From positions 1-58,598 of the forward strand of contig CAYRUQ010000006.1 of the NCBI GenBank assembly GCA_964427595.1: a stretch of DNA of 58,598 nt, given 5' to 3'. A program made the position numbers and the translations under genes. Below are positions 35,530 through 44,742 of the stretch, piece by piece. A model generated the notes under the pieces. It worked only from the letters and a program-made list of their open reading frames with translations, did not search any database and was not told the DNA's origin. The stretch's first letter is position 1; the number at the start of each line of letters is the position of its first letter. Source of the stretch: Enterosoma sp964427595. Its GTDB lineage: Bacteria; Bacillota_I; Bacilli_A; RFN20; CAG-288.

Positions 35530-37662
35530 ATGAAATTAATCATCGTTGAGTCTCCCCACAAAAGCGTGACCATCTCTCGTTTTTTGGGTAAGGAATATAA
35601 GATAGTCGCCAGCAAAGGTCATATCAGAGATCTCGCTAGTAATGGAAAAATGGGTTTAGGCGTCGATGTTGAAAACAGCTTTAAACCTCGTTATATCGTT
35701 TCAAAAGATAAAGAAAGCGTCGTCAAGGAACTGAAGAGTTATGTCCAGAAGGCTGATGAAGTCTATCTAGCGACCGACCCTGATCGAGAAGGAGAGGCCA
35801 TCTCTTGGCATCTTGCTGATGTCTTAGGACTAGATCCTTTGACGACTAATAGACTCGAATTTCATGAAATCACTAAGCCGGCTGTTTTAAAAGCTTTAGA
35901 GAATCCTCGTCATATCGATCTTAAATTAGTTGAATCACAAGAGACTAGAAGAATCATCGATAGATTGATGGGATATCGTCTCTCTTATATCCTTCAAAAG
36001 AAGATCAAGTCACCATCAGCCGGTCGTGTACAGTCCGTCGTCTTGAAGTTCATAGTCGAGAGGGAAAGAGAGATTCAAGCTTTCGTCCCTAGTGAGTATT
36101 GGACGATCGATGGTCTTTTTAAGAATGCTACCGGAGATGAAATCGCTGCTGATTTAACATTGAAAAATGGCAAGTCTTTAAAGATTGAAACCTCAGAACA
36201 AGCTACTTCTATCATCAATGAATTAGAGAGTGCTACCTTCTTAGTTGATTCAATCAAGAAAGAGAAGAAGTTAAAAGAACCTAAACCTCCTTTCATCACT
36301 TCGACTTTACAACAGGAAGCTTATTCTCATTTCCACTTCTCAGTCAAAAAGACCTCCGCTATCGCTCAGAAGCTTTATGAAGGTGAAGAGATAAATGGTG
36401 AGAGAACAGGTTTGATCACTTATATGAGAACTGATTCAACCAGACTCTCTGATGAGTTTAAAGATATGGCTAAAGAGCACATCAAAAACACTTATGGAGA
36501 TGCTTATATCGGTCGTGCTCATATGCAGAAATCTAATAAGAATGTTCAAGATGCTCATGAAGCTATCAGACCTACCGATTTATCTTTAACTCCTGAAATT
36601 GTTAAGTCGTTCCTCTCTAAAGAAGAACATCTATTGTATTCGATGATTTATGCGAGAGCTATCGCTTCTTTGATGGCTCCTAAGTCTGATGAAGTCACCT
36701 CTGTCGTCATCAGCGCCGGTTCTTATGGTTTCACTACTTCTGCCAGCAAGGAACTCTTCAATGGTTATTATGCTGCGTATGGTCAGTATGAAGAAAATGA
36801 CTCTAAGAAGAAGCTTCCTAATCTTACAGAGGGTGAGAAACTCGATCTTCTTCAACTTCATGAACAACAGCACTTCACCAAGGCACCTGTCAGATATAAC
36901 GAAGGTAAAGTCGTCAAATTGATGCAGGAAAACGGCATCGGACGTCCTTCAACTTATGCGCCGACTGTCTCCACTCTTCTTTCAAGAAGCTATGTCTCTG
37001 CTGTTAAAGGCGCTCTTGTTCCGACTGAACAAGGCGATCTCACCGTCGATAAGTTAGAGGAATACTTCCCTAAATATATGGATGTCTCTTATACCGCTAA
37101 GATGGAAGATAGCCTTGATTCCATCAGCGATGGTAAGACTGATAAAGTCGCTCTTCTCAGCTCTTTCTGGGATGAGTTTACCAAGCTTTTTGCTAATGCT
37201 GATGAGAAGATGGAGAAGATTCCTCCTAAAGAAGTGGGAAGAACTTGTCCTGAATGCGGTTCTCCGTTAGTCGTCAGAAAAGGTAAATACGGAGAATTCA
37301 TCGGTTGCTCTGATTATCCCAAGTGTCATTACATCGAAAAAGAAGAGAAAGAAACCGTTGAAAGAACTTGCCCTGAGTGTGGCGCTCCTCTCGTCTTAAG
37401 AAAGAGTAAGAGAGGTGAGTTTGTCGGCTGTTCTAACTTCCCTAAATGTCGTCACATGGAAGATTTAAATGGTAATCCGTTAGTGAGTGAGAAGAAGGAG
37501 ATAGTCATCCCTGAGGATGCTCCTTTATGTCCAAGATGTAACACTGGACATCTCATCTCTAAGAAGAGCAGATATGGTAAGACCTTCATCGGTTGCTCAA
37601 ACTATCCTAAATGTCGCTATGTTCAAAAGGATGGGGCGACTGATGGAAAACAAGAGAAATAA
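35530..37662 (+). CDS. topA: DNA topoisomerase I
   Basis: 710 residues; relaxes negative supercoils. Toprim domain with IIVESPHKS and DPDREGEAISW, catalytic Tyr in LITYMRTDS (about 305), and three C-terminal C4 zinc ribbons (each CPxC ... GCSxxPKC) from about residue 575 to the end. I reject the TTG start at 35509 because AGGAGG lies 6 nt before this ATG. It overlaps the recombinase gene by 20 nt. Confidence 0.95.
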   Translation: MKLIIVESPHKSVTISRFLGKEYKIVASKGHIRDLASNGKMGLGVDVENSFKPRYIVSKDKESVVKELKSYVQKADEVYLATDPDREGEAISWHLADVLGLDPLTTNRLEFHEITKPAVLKALENPRHIDLKLVESQETRRIIDRLMGYRLSYILQKKIKSPSAGRVQSVVLKFIVEREREIQAFVPSEYWTIDGLFKNATGDEIAADLTLKNGKSLKIETSEQATSIINELESATFLVDSIKKEKKLKEPKPPFITSTLQQEAYSHFHFSVKKTSAIAQKLYEGEEINGERTGLITYMRTDSTRLSDEFKDMAKEHIKNTYGDAYIGRAHMQKSNKNVQDAHEAIRPTDLSLTPEIVKSFLSKEEHLLYSMIYARAIASLMAPKSDEVTSVVISAGSYGFTTSASKELFNGYYAAYGQYEENDSKKKLPNLTEGEKLDLLQLHEQQHFTKAPVRYNEGKVVKLMQENGIGRPSTYAPTVSTLLSRSYVSAVKGALVPTEQGDLTVDKLEEYFPKYMDVSYTAKMEDSLDSISDGKTDKVALLSSFWDEFTKLFANADEKMEKIPPKEVGRTCPECGSPLVVRKGKYGEFIGCSDYPKCHYIEKEEKETVERTCPECGAPLVLRKSKRGEFVGCSNFPKCRHMEDLNGNPLVSEKKEIVIPEDAPLCPRCNTGHLISKKSRYGKTFIGCSNYPKCRYVQKDGATDGKQEK

Positions 37663-38587
37663 TCGGATCAATTTAGTCGATGATTCTGATCTGATCGACT
37701 ATTTGAGATATCTTAAAAACGTCAAAGGATATTCGAAGATGACGCTTATTTCCTATGGAGAAGATATCGCTTCTTTTCTTCTCTTTTTAAAGGAAGCTAA
37801 GACTGATAAAGGCAGGGCTGATAAAGAGACAGTCCGCCTTTTTCTTTTGGATTTGAGAGCGAAAGAGATCTCTCATTCTTCAGTCAAACGTTATCTTTCT
37901 GCTTTGAAAGGCTTTTATAACTTTCTTTGTAAATACAAAGAGTATTCTGAAAATCCGTTTGAGAGTGTCGTCTCTCCTAAGAAAGAGAAGAAACTCCCTT
38001 CTTTTTTGACAGCTAGTGAGATGTTCGAGTTTTTAAATCTTAACGAGAAGAGAAGTGATGAATTGGCTAAAAGGGATCAAGCGATACTAGAGTTGATGTT
38101 TGCCTCGGGTCTAAGAGCTTCGGAAGTCATCTCTTGTCGCACCCAAGATTTTGATTTTTCCGAGAGAACTTTAAGAATCATCGGAAAAGGTGATAAAGAA
38201 AGAATCGTTCCTTTCAGTAGAAAAGCGAAAGATAGCATTTTGCTTTATATAAAAGAAAGCAGAGTTAAATTTCCTAACTTTGATAAAACCGATATCCTCT
38301 TTTTAAATAAGAGAGGAGAAGCTTTGACAGAAAGAGGACTCGAACACATCATTTCTCAATGTGGGGAGAAATCAGGTTTCTCTTTGAAAGTTCATCCGCA
38401 TATGCTAAGACACACCTTCGCTACATTCATGTTAAATGGTGGTATGGATATCAGAGTCTTACAAGAGTTATTAGGACATGCATCAGTCTCAACGACAGCT
38501 ATTTATACACACATATCTCTAGAAGATTTAAAGAAGACTTATGATGAGTGTTTTCCAGATATCATCAAGAAGGAGAAAAGCATATGA
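37643..38587 (+). CDS. Tyrosine recombinase, XerC/XerD/CodV type
   Basis: 314 residues. N-terminal SAM-like core-binding domain (about 12-95) and catalytic domain with Arg in ASGLRASEV, Lys in GKGDKERIVP, HMLRHTFAT, GHASVST and the nucleophile in AIYTHIS. The place after topA matches codV/xerC of Bacillus, so chromosome dimer resolution at dif is likely. The exact start is uncertain; ATG 37643 fits the family length and overlaps topA by 20 nt. ATG 37631 and 37619 are alternatives. Confidence 0.9.
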   Translation: MENKRNNRINLVDDSDLIDYLRYLKNVKGYSKMTLISYGEDIASFLLFLKEAKTDKGRADKETVRLFLLDLRAKEISHSSVKRYLSALKGFYNFLCKYKEYSENPFESVVSPKKEKKLPSFLTASEMFEFLNLNEKRSDELAKRDQAILELMFASGLRASEVISCRTQDFDFSERTLRIIGKGDKERIVPFSRKAKDSILLYIKESRVKFPNFDKTDILFLNKRGEALTERGLEHIISQCGEKSGFSLKVHPHMLRHTFATFMLNGGMDIRVLQELLGHASVSTTAIYTHISLEDLKKTYDECFPDIIKKEKSI

Positions 38588-39261
38588 GAGGTGTCATATT
38601 TGATTTCAATGGGACGATGTTTTTGGATGAAGACAAACATATCGAATCTTGGAAGAAGTTCGCTCTCGATGAATTCTCATTTGACTTGAAGGACGAAGAT
38701 TTTGATAAGCATGTCCATGGAAAGAACAACGCTGATATCCTTTCTTATCTGACTGATAGAAAGCTCTCTAAAGAAGAGGTCTTCAACTACGCTAAAAAGA
38801 AAGAATTGATGTATCAAAAACTCTGTGAACAAGACAAGAAGAATCTTCACTTAGTCGACGGACTTGAAGATTTTCTCTTCAGTTTAAAAGAAAGAGGAAT
38901 CAAACTAGCAATTGCAACCGCCAGCATGAAACCGAATGTCGACTGGTATATAAAGACTTTTGAACTGCTTCGTTTCTTTGATGAGAAGAACATCATTTAC
39001 GATAATGGAAATCTTGAAAGAGGGAAACCAGATCCTCTGATTTATCAAATCACATTTAAAACTTTAGGGATTGAAAAAGAAGAGGCGGTCATCTTTGAAG
39101 ATTCCTTCTCTGGTCTTACTAGTGCTGTCGCTTCAAAGGCTAGGTATGTCGTCGCAATCTCACCGACAGGAGAGACCAGACAAAATGTAAAAGGCGTTTC
39201 ATATACGATCAAAGATTTCACCAAAATGCCCAGTGAAATCGAAGTTTTTCTTTCAAAATAA
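38584..39261 (+). CDS. HAD-superfamily phosphatase/phosphomutase-like
   Basis: 225 residues, beta-phosphoglucomutase-like HAD. Motif I is FDFNGTMF, with Asn where most members have the second Asp; motif II IATAS; Lys in RGKPDPL; motif IV FEDSFSG. The Asn variant recurs in a Firmicutes HAD subgroup, so it may still be active on a small phosphorylated substrate. AGGAG lies 8 nt before the ATG, which overlaps the recombinase stop (ATGA). Confidence 0.85.
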   Translation: MRGVIFDFNGTMFLDEDKHIESWKKFALDEFSFDLKDEDFDKHVHGKNNADILSYLTDRKLSKEEVFNYAKKKELMYQKLCEQDKKNLHLVDGLEDFLFSLKERGIKLAIATASMKPNVDWYIKTFELLRFFDEKNIIYDNGNLERGKPDPLIYQITFKTLGIEKEEAVIFEDSFSGLTSAVASKARYVVAISPTGETRQNVKGVSYTIKDFTKMPSEIEVFLSK

Positions 39262-39293
39262 AAGAATTTAGTTTCATTCGGTTACAAAAATAA

Positions 39294-39321
39294 TTACATA
39301 AGTTAAAGAAATACTTATAAT
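39294..39321 (+). promoter_or_regulatory. Promoter of the M6-like protease lipoprotein
   Basis: TTACAT, 16 nt and perfect TATAAT (39316-39321), 34 nt before the ATG; AAGGGG follows as ribosome site. Confidence 0.6.
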
Positions 39322-39355
39322 TGTTTAGATTCGTTCGTAAGGGGTAAATGTATAT

Positions 39356-41626
39356 ATGAAAAAGATTAAGCTCACTCTTTTAACACTATTGACCAGTGTA
39401 TCTTTGATTTCGTTCACTAGTTGTGATCAAGCTATTTCTTCAACATCGTCAATTGATTCTTCAATCGATTCTAGCTCTTTTGATGATAATAGCAGCGAAG
39501 AATTAGAGGCTTCATATTATTTGAGTGTCGTCTCCTATCCGGAAACCAGCGAGTACTTCCTTTATCAACAATTCGATGCTACCGGTTTAGAGGTTCATGC
39601 CATCACTTCTGTCAATGGAACTATCACTTCCAATGAGGCGATTGAGGATTATACACTCACGATCTCCAAAACTGGAGATACTCTCTCTGACGGAGATGTT
39701 TTAACTACAACTGGTTCTTCTTTAGAAATCTTAGTTGAGAAAGATGGATATGCATCCACCACTTTCACAATCGGTGTTGAAAATGTGACTCAGTTCACTC
39801 AGTCGATCACGATTGATAGTTATCCTCAGACTTATTACTATCCGGGTGAGACTTTTTCTCTTGATGGAATTTCTCTTTCATTATCAGCTAGCTTCTATAC
39901 CATCAATTCTGGAAAAAAGACTTCCAGTTATGAATTGAATGATTATGAAGTCACCATCAATGGACAGAGTGCTGAAGGTTATGTCCTTCCTAGTGAACCG
40001 ACTAGATTAGAAGCTACTATCACAGCTACTTCTTACACCGGTAGTGAGTTAACTACTAACTTCGCTATTTTTGTCATCTCTAAAACCATCACTGGACCTA
40101 GTGTCTATGAGGATGACACAATTACCTTTGAAGAAGATAACAACTCTTTAACTGTTCATATCGATGGGGAGAATATCACCGCTGAGAGCACAGGTGCTGG
40201 TGATAAGGGTTACTACAGCCCTGATGAAGTTAAGTTAGCTTCTAATTTCTATGATTACTCTAAAGATAGTTATGATAACTGGAAATACGCACCGGCTTCT
40301 TCAAGCGATGGTGAGACTCAACAGACTCCTCTTTTAGTCGTCCCTGTCGTCGTTCCTGGTTATGAGAGTTCAGCTACTCAAGAGAATTTAGAAATCATCG
40401 AGAATGCTTTCTTTGGCAAATCAGATGATATGAGTTTTGAATCACTCCACTCTTATTACTATCGTTCTAGTTTAGGTAAGCTTGATATCATTGGAACTGT
40501 CACTGATTACTTCTATGCTGCTGATGAATCGAGTGTTTTCACCAGTTCTACTATCTCTGAATATAGAGTCGGTACTTTAGCTGAAGAGTGTGCTGAGTGG
40601 GCTGCTGAAGTCTATGGATTAAACCTCCAAGATTATGATTCTGATTCTGATGGTTTGATTGATGGTATGTGGCTTGTTTATGTCGGTCCTTCTTCAAATT
40701 CTAGTACCACCTATTGGGCGTTCTCTTCAAGAGTCTCTAATAGCGGAGATGTCGATTCACCTGAGGTCAACAACTATGGTTGGTGTGGTCTTGATTTCAT
40801 CACTAGTTCTTCATCATCTCAATATGCTGGTGATGATGCTCACGTCTTGATTCATGAGACTGGTCATATGTTCGGTCTTAACGACTACTACTCTTATTCT
40901 TACTCTGGTTATGGTCCTTTAGGCGATGCTGATATGATGGATTACAATGTCGGAGATCATAATGCCTATTCCAAGATGATGTTGGGTTGGACGACTCCTT
41001 ATATCGCTTATGGAGATTGTGATATCACTCTCGATTCTTCACTTCACAACCAGTTGATCGTCATCCCTTACGATAGCAAGACTTACGAGACTGATGAAGA
41101 TGGTAAGATTCTCTTCAACCCGTTTGATGAATATTTAGTCTTAGAGTTTTATGTTCCCGATGGTATGAATGCTTACGATTATGATTACTATGGTGTAGAG
41201 ACCGTTAAGGATTACGGACTCAGGGTTTATCATGTCGACAATAGAATGATTCAAAGAAACGGAAGCACTTGGTCATTCTATGAAGATCCTGATGATGCTT
41301 TAGCTGATGACCACGGAATTAGAAATACTTGTACCTCTAATACTGAAACTAATAGCGACTATGCTTATGGTTATGGAGAGAGCCGTTTTAATGGTATCTC
41401 TAATGATGCTAACGCTTATGATGAGATCAGATGGATCACTCAAGATGGCACTTATTTAAATGCTTCTAGAAGAGTCGCTTCTAATGTTGAAAATATCCTC
41501 TTTAAAACAAACGATTCCTTCTCACTTGAAGATTACAGTTCTCAATTTGTTGATGGTGCACTTGATTGTGAAGAAGAACTGACCACCACTTTCACTGTCA
41601 CTTCTATCAATTACTCAAGATCCTAA
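39356..41626 (+). CDS. Surface lipoprotein with Ig-like domains and M6-type metalloprotease
   Basis: 756 residues. Lipoprotein signal with lipobox FTSC (Cys at residue 23), a Ser-rich linker to about 50, two beta-sandwich repeats of Ig-like type (about 55-145 and 150-235), then a metalloprotease domain with HETGHMFGLND (about residue 500), the extended zinc site of the M6/immune-inhibitor-A group, and a C-terminal beta domain. No propeptide is obvious. Anchored outside the cell, it may degrade host or dietary proteins (inference). It stands between two housekeeping stretches with its own promoter. Confidence 0.87.
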   Translation: MKKIKLTLLTLLTSVSLISFTSCDQAISSTSSIDSSIDSSSFDDNSSEELEASYYLSVVSYPETSEYFLYQQFDATGLEVHAITSVNGTITSNEAIEDYTLTISKTGDTLSDGDVLTTTGSSLEILVEKDGYASTTFTIGVENVTQFTQSITIDSYPQTYYYPGETFSLDGISLSLSASFYTINSGKKTSSYELNDYEVTINGQSAEGYVLPSEPTRLEATITATSYTGSELTTNFAIFVISKTITGPSVYEDDTITFEEDNNSLTVHIDGENITAESTGAGDKGYYSPDEVKLASNFYDYSKDSYDNWKYAPASSSDGETQQTPLLVVPVVVPGYESSATQENLEIIENAFFGKSDDMSFESLHSYYYRSSLGKLDIIGTVTDYFYAADESSVFTSSTISEYRVGTLAEECAEWAAEVYGLNLQDYDSDSDGLIDGMWLVYVGPSSNSSTTYWAFSSRVSNSGDVDSPEVNNYGWCGLDFITSSSSSQYAGDDAHVLIHETGHMFGLNDYYSYSYSGYGPLGDADMMDYNVGDHNAYSKMMLGWTTPYIAYGDCDITLDSSLHNQLIVIPYDSKTYETDEDGKILFNPFDEYLVLEFYVPDGMNAYDYDYYGVETVKDYGLRVYHVDNRMIQRNGSTWSFYEDPDDALADDHGIRNTCTSNTETNSDYAYGYGESRFNGISNDANAYDEIRWITQDGTYLNASRRVASNVENILFKTNDSFSLEDYSSQFVDGALDCEEELTTTFTVTSINYSRS

Positions 41627-41655
41627 AATTGAAAATCAATTTTAAAGCATTTAAA

Positions 41656-41683
41656 TTGCAGATAAAGTAAGAAAAGATATAAT
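41656..41683 (+). promoter_or_regulatory. Promoter of the flavodiiron protein gene
   Basis: TTGCAG (41656-41661), 16 nt, perfect TATAAT (41678-41683). Transcription would start just before the GAGG ribosome site (41691-41694). Confidence 0.65.
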
Positions 41684-41702
41684 TGCTTTTGAGGTTTTTA
41701 AT

Positions 41703-42908
41703 ATGTATTGCACTCGTAAAATAACTGACGATTTGTATTATGTCGGAGCTAGTGAAAAGAGATTAGAGAGATTTGAAAATCTCTTTCCTCTTGAAAACGG
41801 AGTCTCCTATAACTCGTATCTTTTCTTAGATGAGAAGACTTGCTTGTTAGATACAGTCGATTCATCTGTTTCCAGGCAGTTTATCGAGAATGTTGAGCAT
41901 GTCTTAAACGGAAGAAAGCTCGATTATCTAATCATCCATCATATGGAACCTGATCACTGCGCCAATATCGAAGAGATATTACTCAGACATCCTGAGACAG
42001 TAGTGGTCGGTAATGCCAAGACTTTCCTTTTCATCAAGCAGTTTTATCCTGAACTCAACTTAGAAGAGAGAAGTTTAGTCGTTAAAGAGAATGACACTCT
42101 CGCTTTAGGAAGACATACTCTTAAGTTCGCTTTCACTCCGATGGTTCACTGGCCTGAAGTCATGATGTCTTATGAATTAAGTGAAGGTTTGTTATTCACT
42201 GCCGATGCCTTTGGAACTTTCCGTGCTCTTGATGGTAATCTCTTCTTTGATCAACTTGATTTTGAACATGATTATCTTGATGAAGCTAGAAGGTACTACA
42301 CCAACATCGTCGGTAAGTATGGAACTTCAGTCCAAGCAGCTTTTAAGAAACTCACCGATTTAGATGTCAGAATGATTCTTCCTCTTCACGGTCCTGTCAT
42401 CAGAAGAAAGACTGATATCGCTTATATGCTTGATAAATACACCAACTGGTCTACTTATACTCCTGAAGATAAAGGAGTCATTATCGTTTATGGTTCGATG
42501 TACGGAAATAACGAAAATGCTGCTTATGTCTTAGCTAATCTTCTTTCTGAAAAAGGAGTGAAAGCTATCAAACTTTATGATGCTTCTAAAACGACAGCTT
42601 CCACTTTAGTAGCTGAGAGCTTCAGAGTTTCTAATATCGTCATCATCTGCCCTACTTATAACGCAAGCATCTTCCCTTCTATCGATAACTATGTTGAAGA
42701 TATTCTCAGGATGAATCTTCACGATCGTACTTTAAGTATCATACAGAGTGGAACCTGGGCTCCAACTAGTGGAAATCTTCTTAAAGCCAAGTTAGCAAAA
42801 GCTAAGTTTAACTACACTGAAACTGAGATCACCATCCTCTCTTCTCTCACTGAAAAGAACTTAGAAGAACTTGATAAACTTGCTGAAGAGATAAAAACAA
42901 CTTTTTGA
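41703..42908 (+). CDS. Flavodiiron protein (O2/NO reductase, FprA family)
   Basis: 401 residues. N-terminal metallo-beta-lactamase-like diiron domain with HHMEPDHCAN (about 79-88), VHWPEVM (about 143), TADAFG and LHGPV; C-terminal flavodoxin domain with FMN loop YGSMYGNNENAA (about 259). Reduces O2 to water and/or NO to N2O, protecting oxygen-sensitive enzymes such as the HydABC hydrogenase here. No rubredoxin domain is fused, so the electron donor is elsewhere. Full length, all ligands present. Confidence 0.95.
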   Translation: MYCTRKITDDLYYVGASEKRLERFENLFPLENGVSYNSYLFLDEKTCLLDTVDSSVSRQFIENVEHVLNGRKLDYLIIHHMEPDHCANIEEILLRHPETVVVGNAKTFLFIKQFYPELNLEERSLVVKENDTLALGRHTLKFAFTPMVHWPEVMMSYELSEGLLFTADAFGTFRALDGNLFFDQLDFEHDYLDEARRYYTNIVGKYGTSVQAAFKKLTDLDVRMILPLHGPVIRRKTDIAYMLDKYTNWSTYTPEDKGVIIVYGSMYGNNENAAYVLANLLSEKGVKAIKLYDASKTTASTLVAESFRVSNIVIICPTYNASIFPSIDNYVEDILRMNLHDRTLSIIQSGTWAPTSGNLLKAKLAKAKFNYTETEITILSSLTEKNLEELDKLAEEIKTTF

Positions 42909-43011
42909 AAACTCAACATTTTGTAGTTTTCTGTATGTTTTTAGTTAAAAATATAGTAATATTTTAAGCACTGGGACAAAGCGGTCTTAGGTGTGGAGAA
43001 AAATAATTGAC

Positions 43012-43776
43012 ATGACAACAATTGAGAACCTTATAAACAATTTTTCAACACCAACTTTCGTGATTCAATTTGTAATCACGGTTCTTTTCATGTTGACTAT
43101 TACTTTCTATGTCGCCTATAAAATCAAAAGATTAGCTTCAACCGCTTTCTATGCTGTCTTCGATATCTTTTTCGTCATCGCTTATATCTTCGACTTCTCA
43201 TATATGATTTTGATCTCTGCTGTGATTCTAGTCGGTGGCACGATTCTTTTCCTTTATGTCAACTCTGGTATCATCCGTTCTTATGTCGCTATTTCTCTTA
43301 ACAAAGGTATTTCTAAGAGCAAAGTTGATTATGATAAGGAAAAGATGATTGAGGATATCATCACCGCTGTCAACTGGCTTAGTGCTAATAAAGTTGGTGC
43401 CTTAATCACTTTTGAAAGAGAGACTCCTCTTGATGAGTTTATCAAAGACGGCTCCCACATAAATTGTCCTGTTACTCCTGAGATTATCGAAACTATCTTC
43501 TATGAAGGAACTAGACTTCACGATGGTGCTATCGTCATCAAAGATGGTTTGATAGTCGCAGCTGCTGTCTACTATCCGCCATCAACTAAAGTAGTTGTCG
43601 GCAAGTTTGGAGCTAGACATAGAGCTGCTCTTGGAATATCTGAAATCACTGATGCTATCACGATCGTCGTCTCTGAAGAGACTGGAAGAATCTCTATCAC
43701 TCATGGAGGACTGATCGATAACATCAAGGATGATGAGTTTGAACACATCTTCCGCAATCAAATAGCTAGTAAATAG
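43012..43776 (+). CDS. cdaA: Diadenylate cyclase CdaA (DacA)
   Basis: 254 residues. Makes the second messenger c-di-AMP from two ATP. N-terminal membrane helices (three hydrophobic stretches within about 15-95) and a DAC domain with LHDGAIVI and GARHRAALGIS, the two diagnostic motifs. In Bacillota cdaA is usually followed by cdaR and glmM; here a terminator follows at once. GGAG lies about 13 nt before the ATG at 43012; a GTG at 42991 would add 7 residues. Confidence 0.93.
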   Translation: MTTIENLINNFSTPTFVIQFVITVLFMLTITFYVAYKIKRLASTAFYAVFDIFFVIAYIFDFSYMILISAVILVGGTILFLYVNSGIIRSYVAISLNKGISKSKVDYDKEKMIEDIITAVNWLSANKVGALITFERETPLDEFIKDGSHINCPVTPEIIETIFYEGTRLHDGAIVIKDGLIVAAAVYYPPSTKVVVGKFGARHRAALGISEITDAITIVVSEETGRISITHGGLIDNIKDDEFEHIFRNQIASK

Positions 43777-43779
43777 CAG

Positions 43780-43802
43780 AGTCACCTCCGGGTGACTTTT
43801 TT
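43780..43802 (+). terminator. Terminator of cdaA
   Basis: AGTCACC and GGTGACT (7 bp) around TCCG, followed by six T, 4 nt after the cdaA stop. Confidence 0.9.
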
Positions 43803-43938
43803 GTTGCCAGTACAAAGATAGGAATACTAAATCTAGGATAACATTTCTTTTAAAAGAGATAATTATTGTAAATTCTCCCATACAATTCGTTCTCTAGATA
43901 AAGAAGTCTTTCCCTCTATTTTGTGGTATTCTTAACAC

Positions 43939-44607
43939 ATGCAAAACCGATACGATTCATTCATTTTTGATCTTGATGGCACTCTCTGTGATACTCTTCC
44001 TGATATTAGAGAGGCTTGTAATTATGCACTACAATCTTTCTCTTTACCGACCAGAGAACTAAGTGAGTTTCCTTCTTTTGTTGGTGAAGGATCAATAGTT
44101 ATGCTCAAAAGAGCTTTGAAAGACATCATCTTAAAAGATGATGAATTTAAAAAGCTTTATGATATCTATCATCACTACTATATGACTCATTCAGTTGTTA
44201 AAACTAAAGCTTATAAAGGCATGCAGGAAGTCTTAGATAAGGCTAAAAAAGCTAATATCAAGTTATTCGTCTATACTAACAAACCTGATGATTTAGCTGT
44301 TGAAGTCATCAATTTTTGCTTCAAGAAGAACACTTTTGATAAAGTAGTCGGTATTCCTTATAAAGGTAAGACTAAACCAGCACCTGATACTTTCTTAAAA
44401 GAGACTTCTTCTTTTGATATCGATTATTCCAGATTTTGTTATTTTGGTGATTCTACCACTGATATAGAAACTGCTTATAATCTTCATATTCCTAATATCT
44501 ATTCTGTTTTATGGGGTTATTCAACTAAAGAACAACTCTCCTCTTTCTCTTTGAAGGCTACTAAACAATTAGAGAGAGTTGATGAGATTGGTGAGATGGT
44601 TTGTTAA
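43939..44607 (+). CDS. HAD phosphatase, phosphoglycolate-phosphatase-like
   Basis: 222 residues. Motif I FDLDGTLCDT (residues 10-19), motif II VYTNKP, Lys in KTKPAP, motif IV FGDSTTDIETA. A Gph/PpaX-like small-phosphate phosphatase. No ribosome site precedes the ATG; an extended -10 box (TGGTATTCT, 43925-43932) ends 6 nt upstream, consistent with a leaderless mRNA. Its stop codon lies inside a 14-bp palindrome at the border of the restriction-modification island. Confidence 0.88.
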   Translation: MQNRYDSFIFDLDGTLCDTLPDIREACNYALQSFSLPTRELSEFPSFVGEGSIVMLKRALKDIILKDDEFKKLYDIYHHYYMTHSVVKTKAYKGMQEVLDKAKKANIKLFVYTNKPDDLAVEVINFCFKKNTFDKVVGIPYKGKTKPAPDTFLKETSSFDIDYSRFCYFGDSTTDIETAYNLHIPNIYSVLWGYSTKEQLSSFSLKATKQLERVDEIGEMVC

Positions 44608-44614
44608 TTAACAA
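44601..44614. other. Perfect 14-bp palindrome at the edge of the RM island
   Basis: TTGTTAATTAACAA overlaps the stop codon of the HAD gene and starts the intergenic region before the restriction-modification operon. It could be a regulator site, an insertion scar or part of a weak hairpin. No matching copy was noticed at the other end of the island. Confidence 0.4.
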
Positions 44615-44713
44615 CGATTTGCATAATTTGTAACCAAAACAAAAAAAGCGATTTATTTACTTGTGGACAAATTATTTCACACACAAATAATAATGTGGAG
44701 TTTAGCACACTTT

Positions 44714-44725
44714 TAATATATATTA
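44714..44725. promoter_or_regulatory. Palindrome in front of the RM operon
   Basis: TAATATATATTA is a perfect 12-bp palindrome 17 nt before the methylase ATG, directly before the TTTGTGAGGTGAT ribosome-site region. Because the methylase carries an N-terminal helix-turn-helix, this is a candidate autoregulatory operator. Confidence 0.35.
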
Positions 44726-44742
44726 GTTTGTGAGGTGATAAT

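Noticed and set aside
37517..37642. N-terminal extension of the Xer recombinase into topA
   Set aside because: The extension is only the shifted frame of the last topA zinc ribbons; family length fits a start near 37643.
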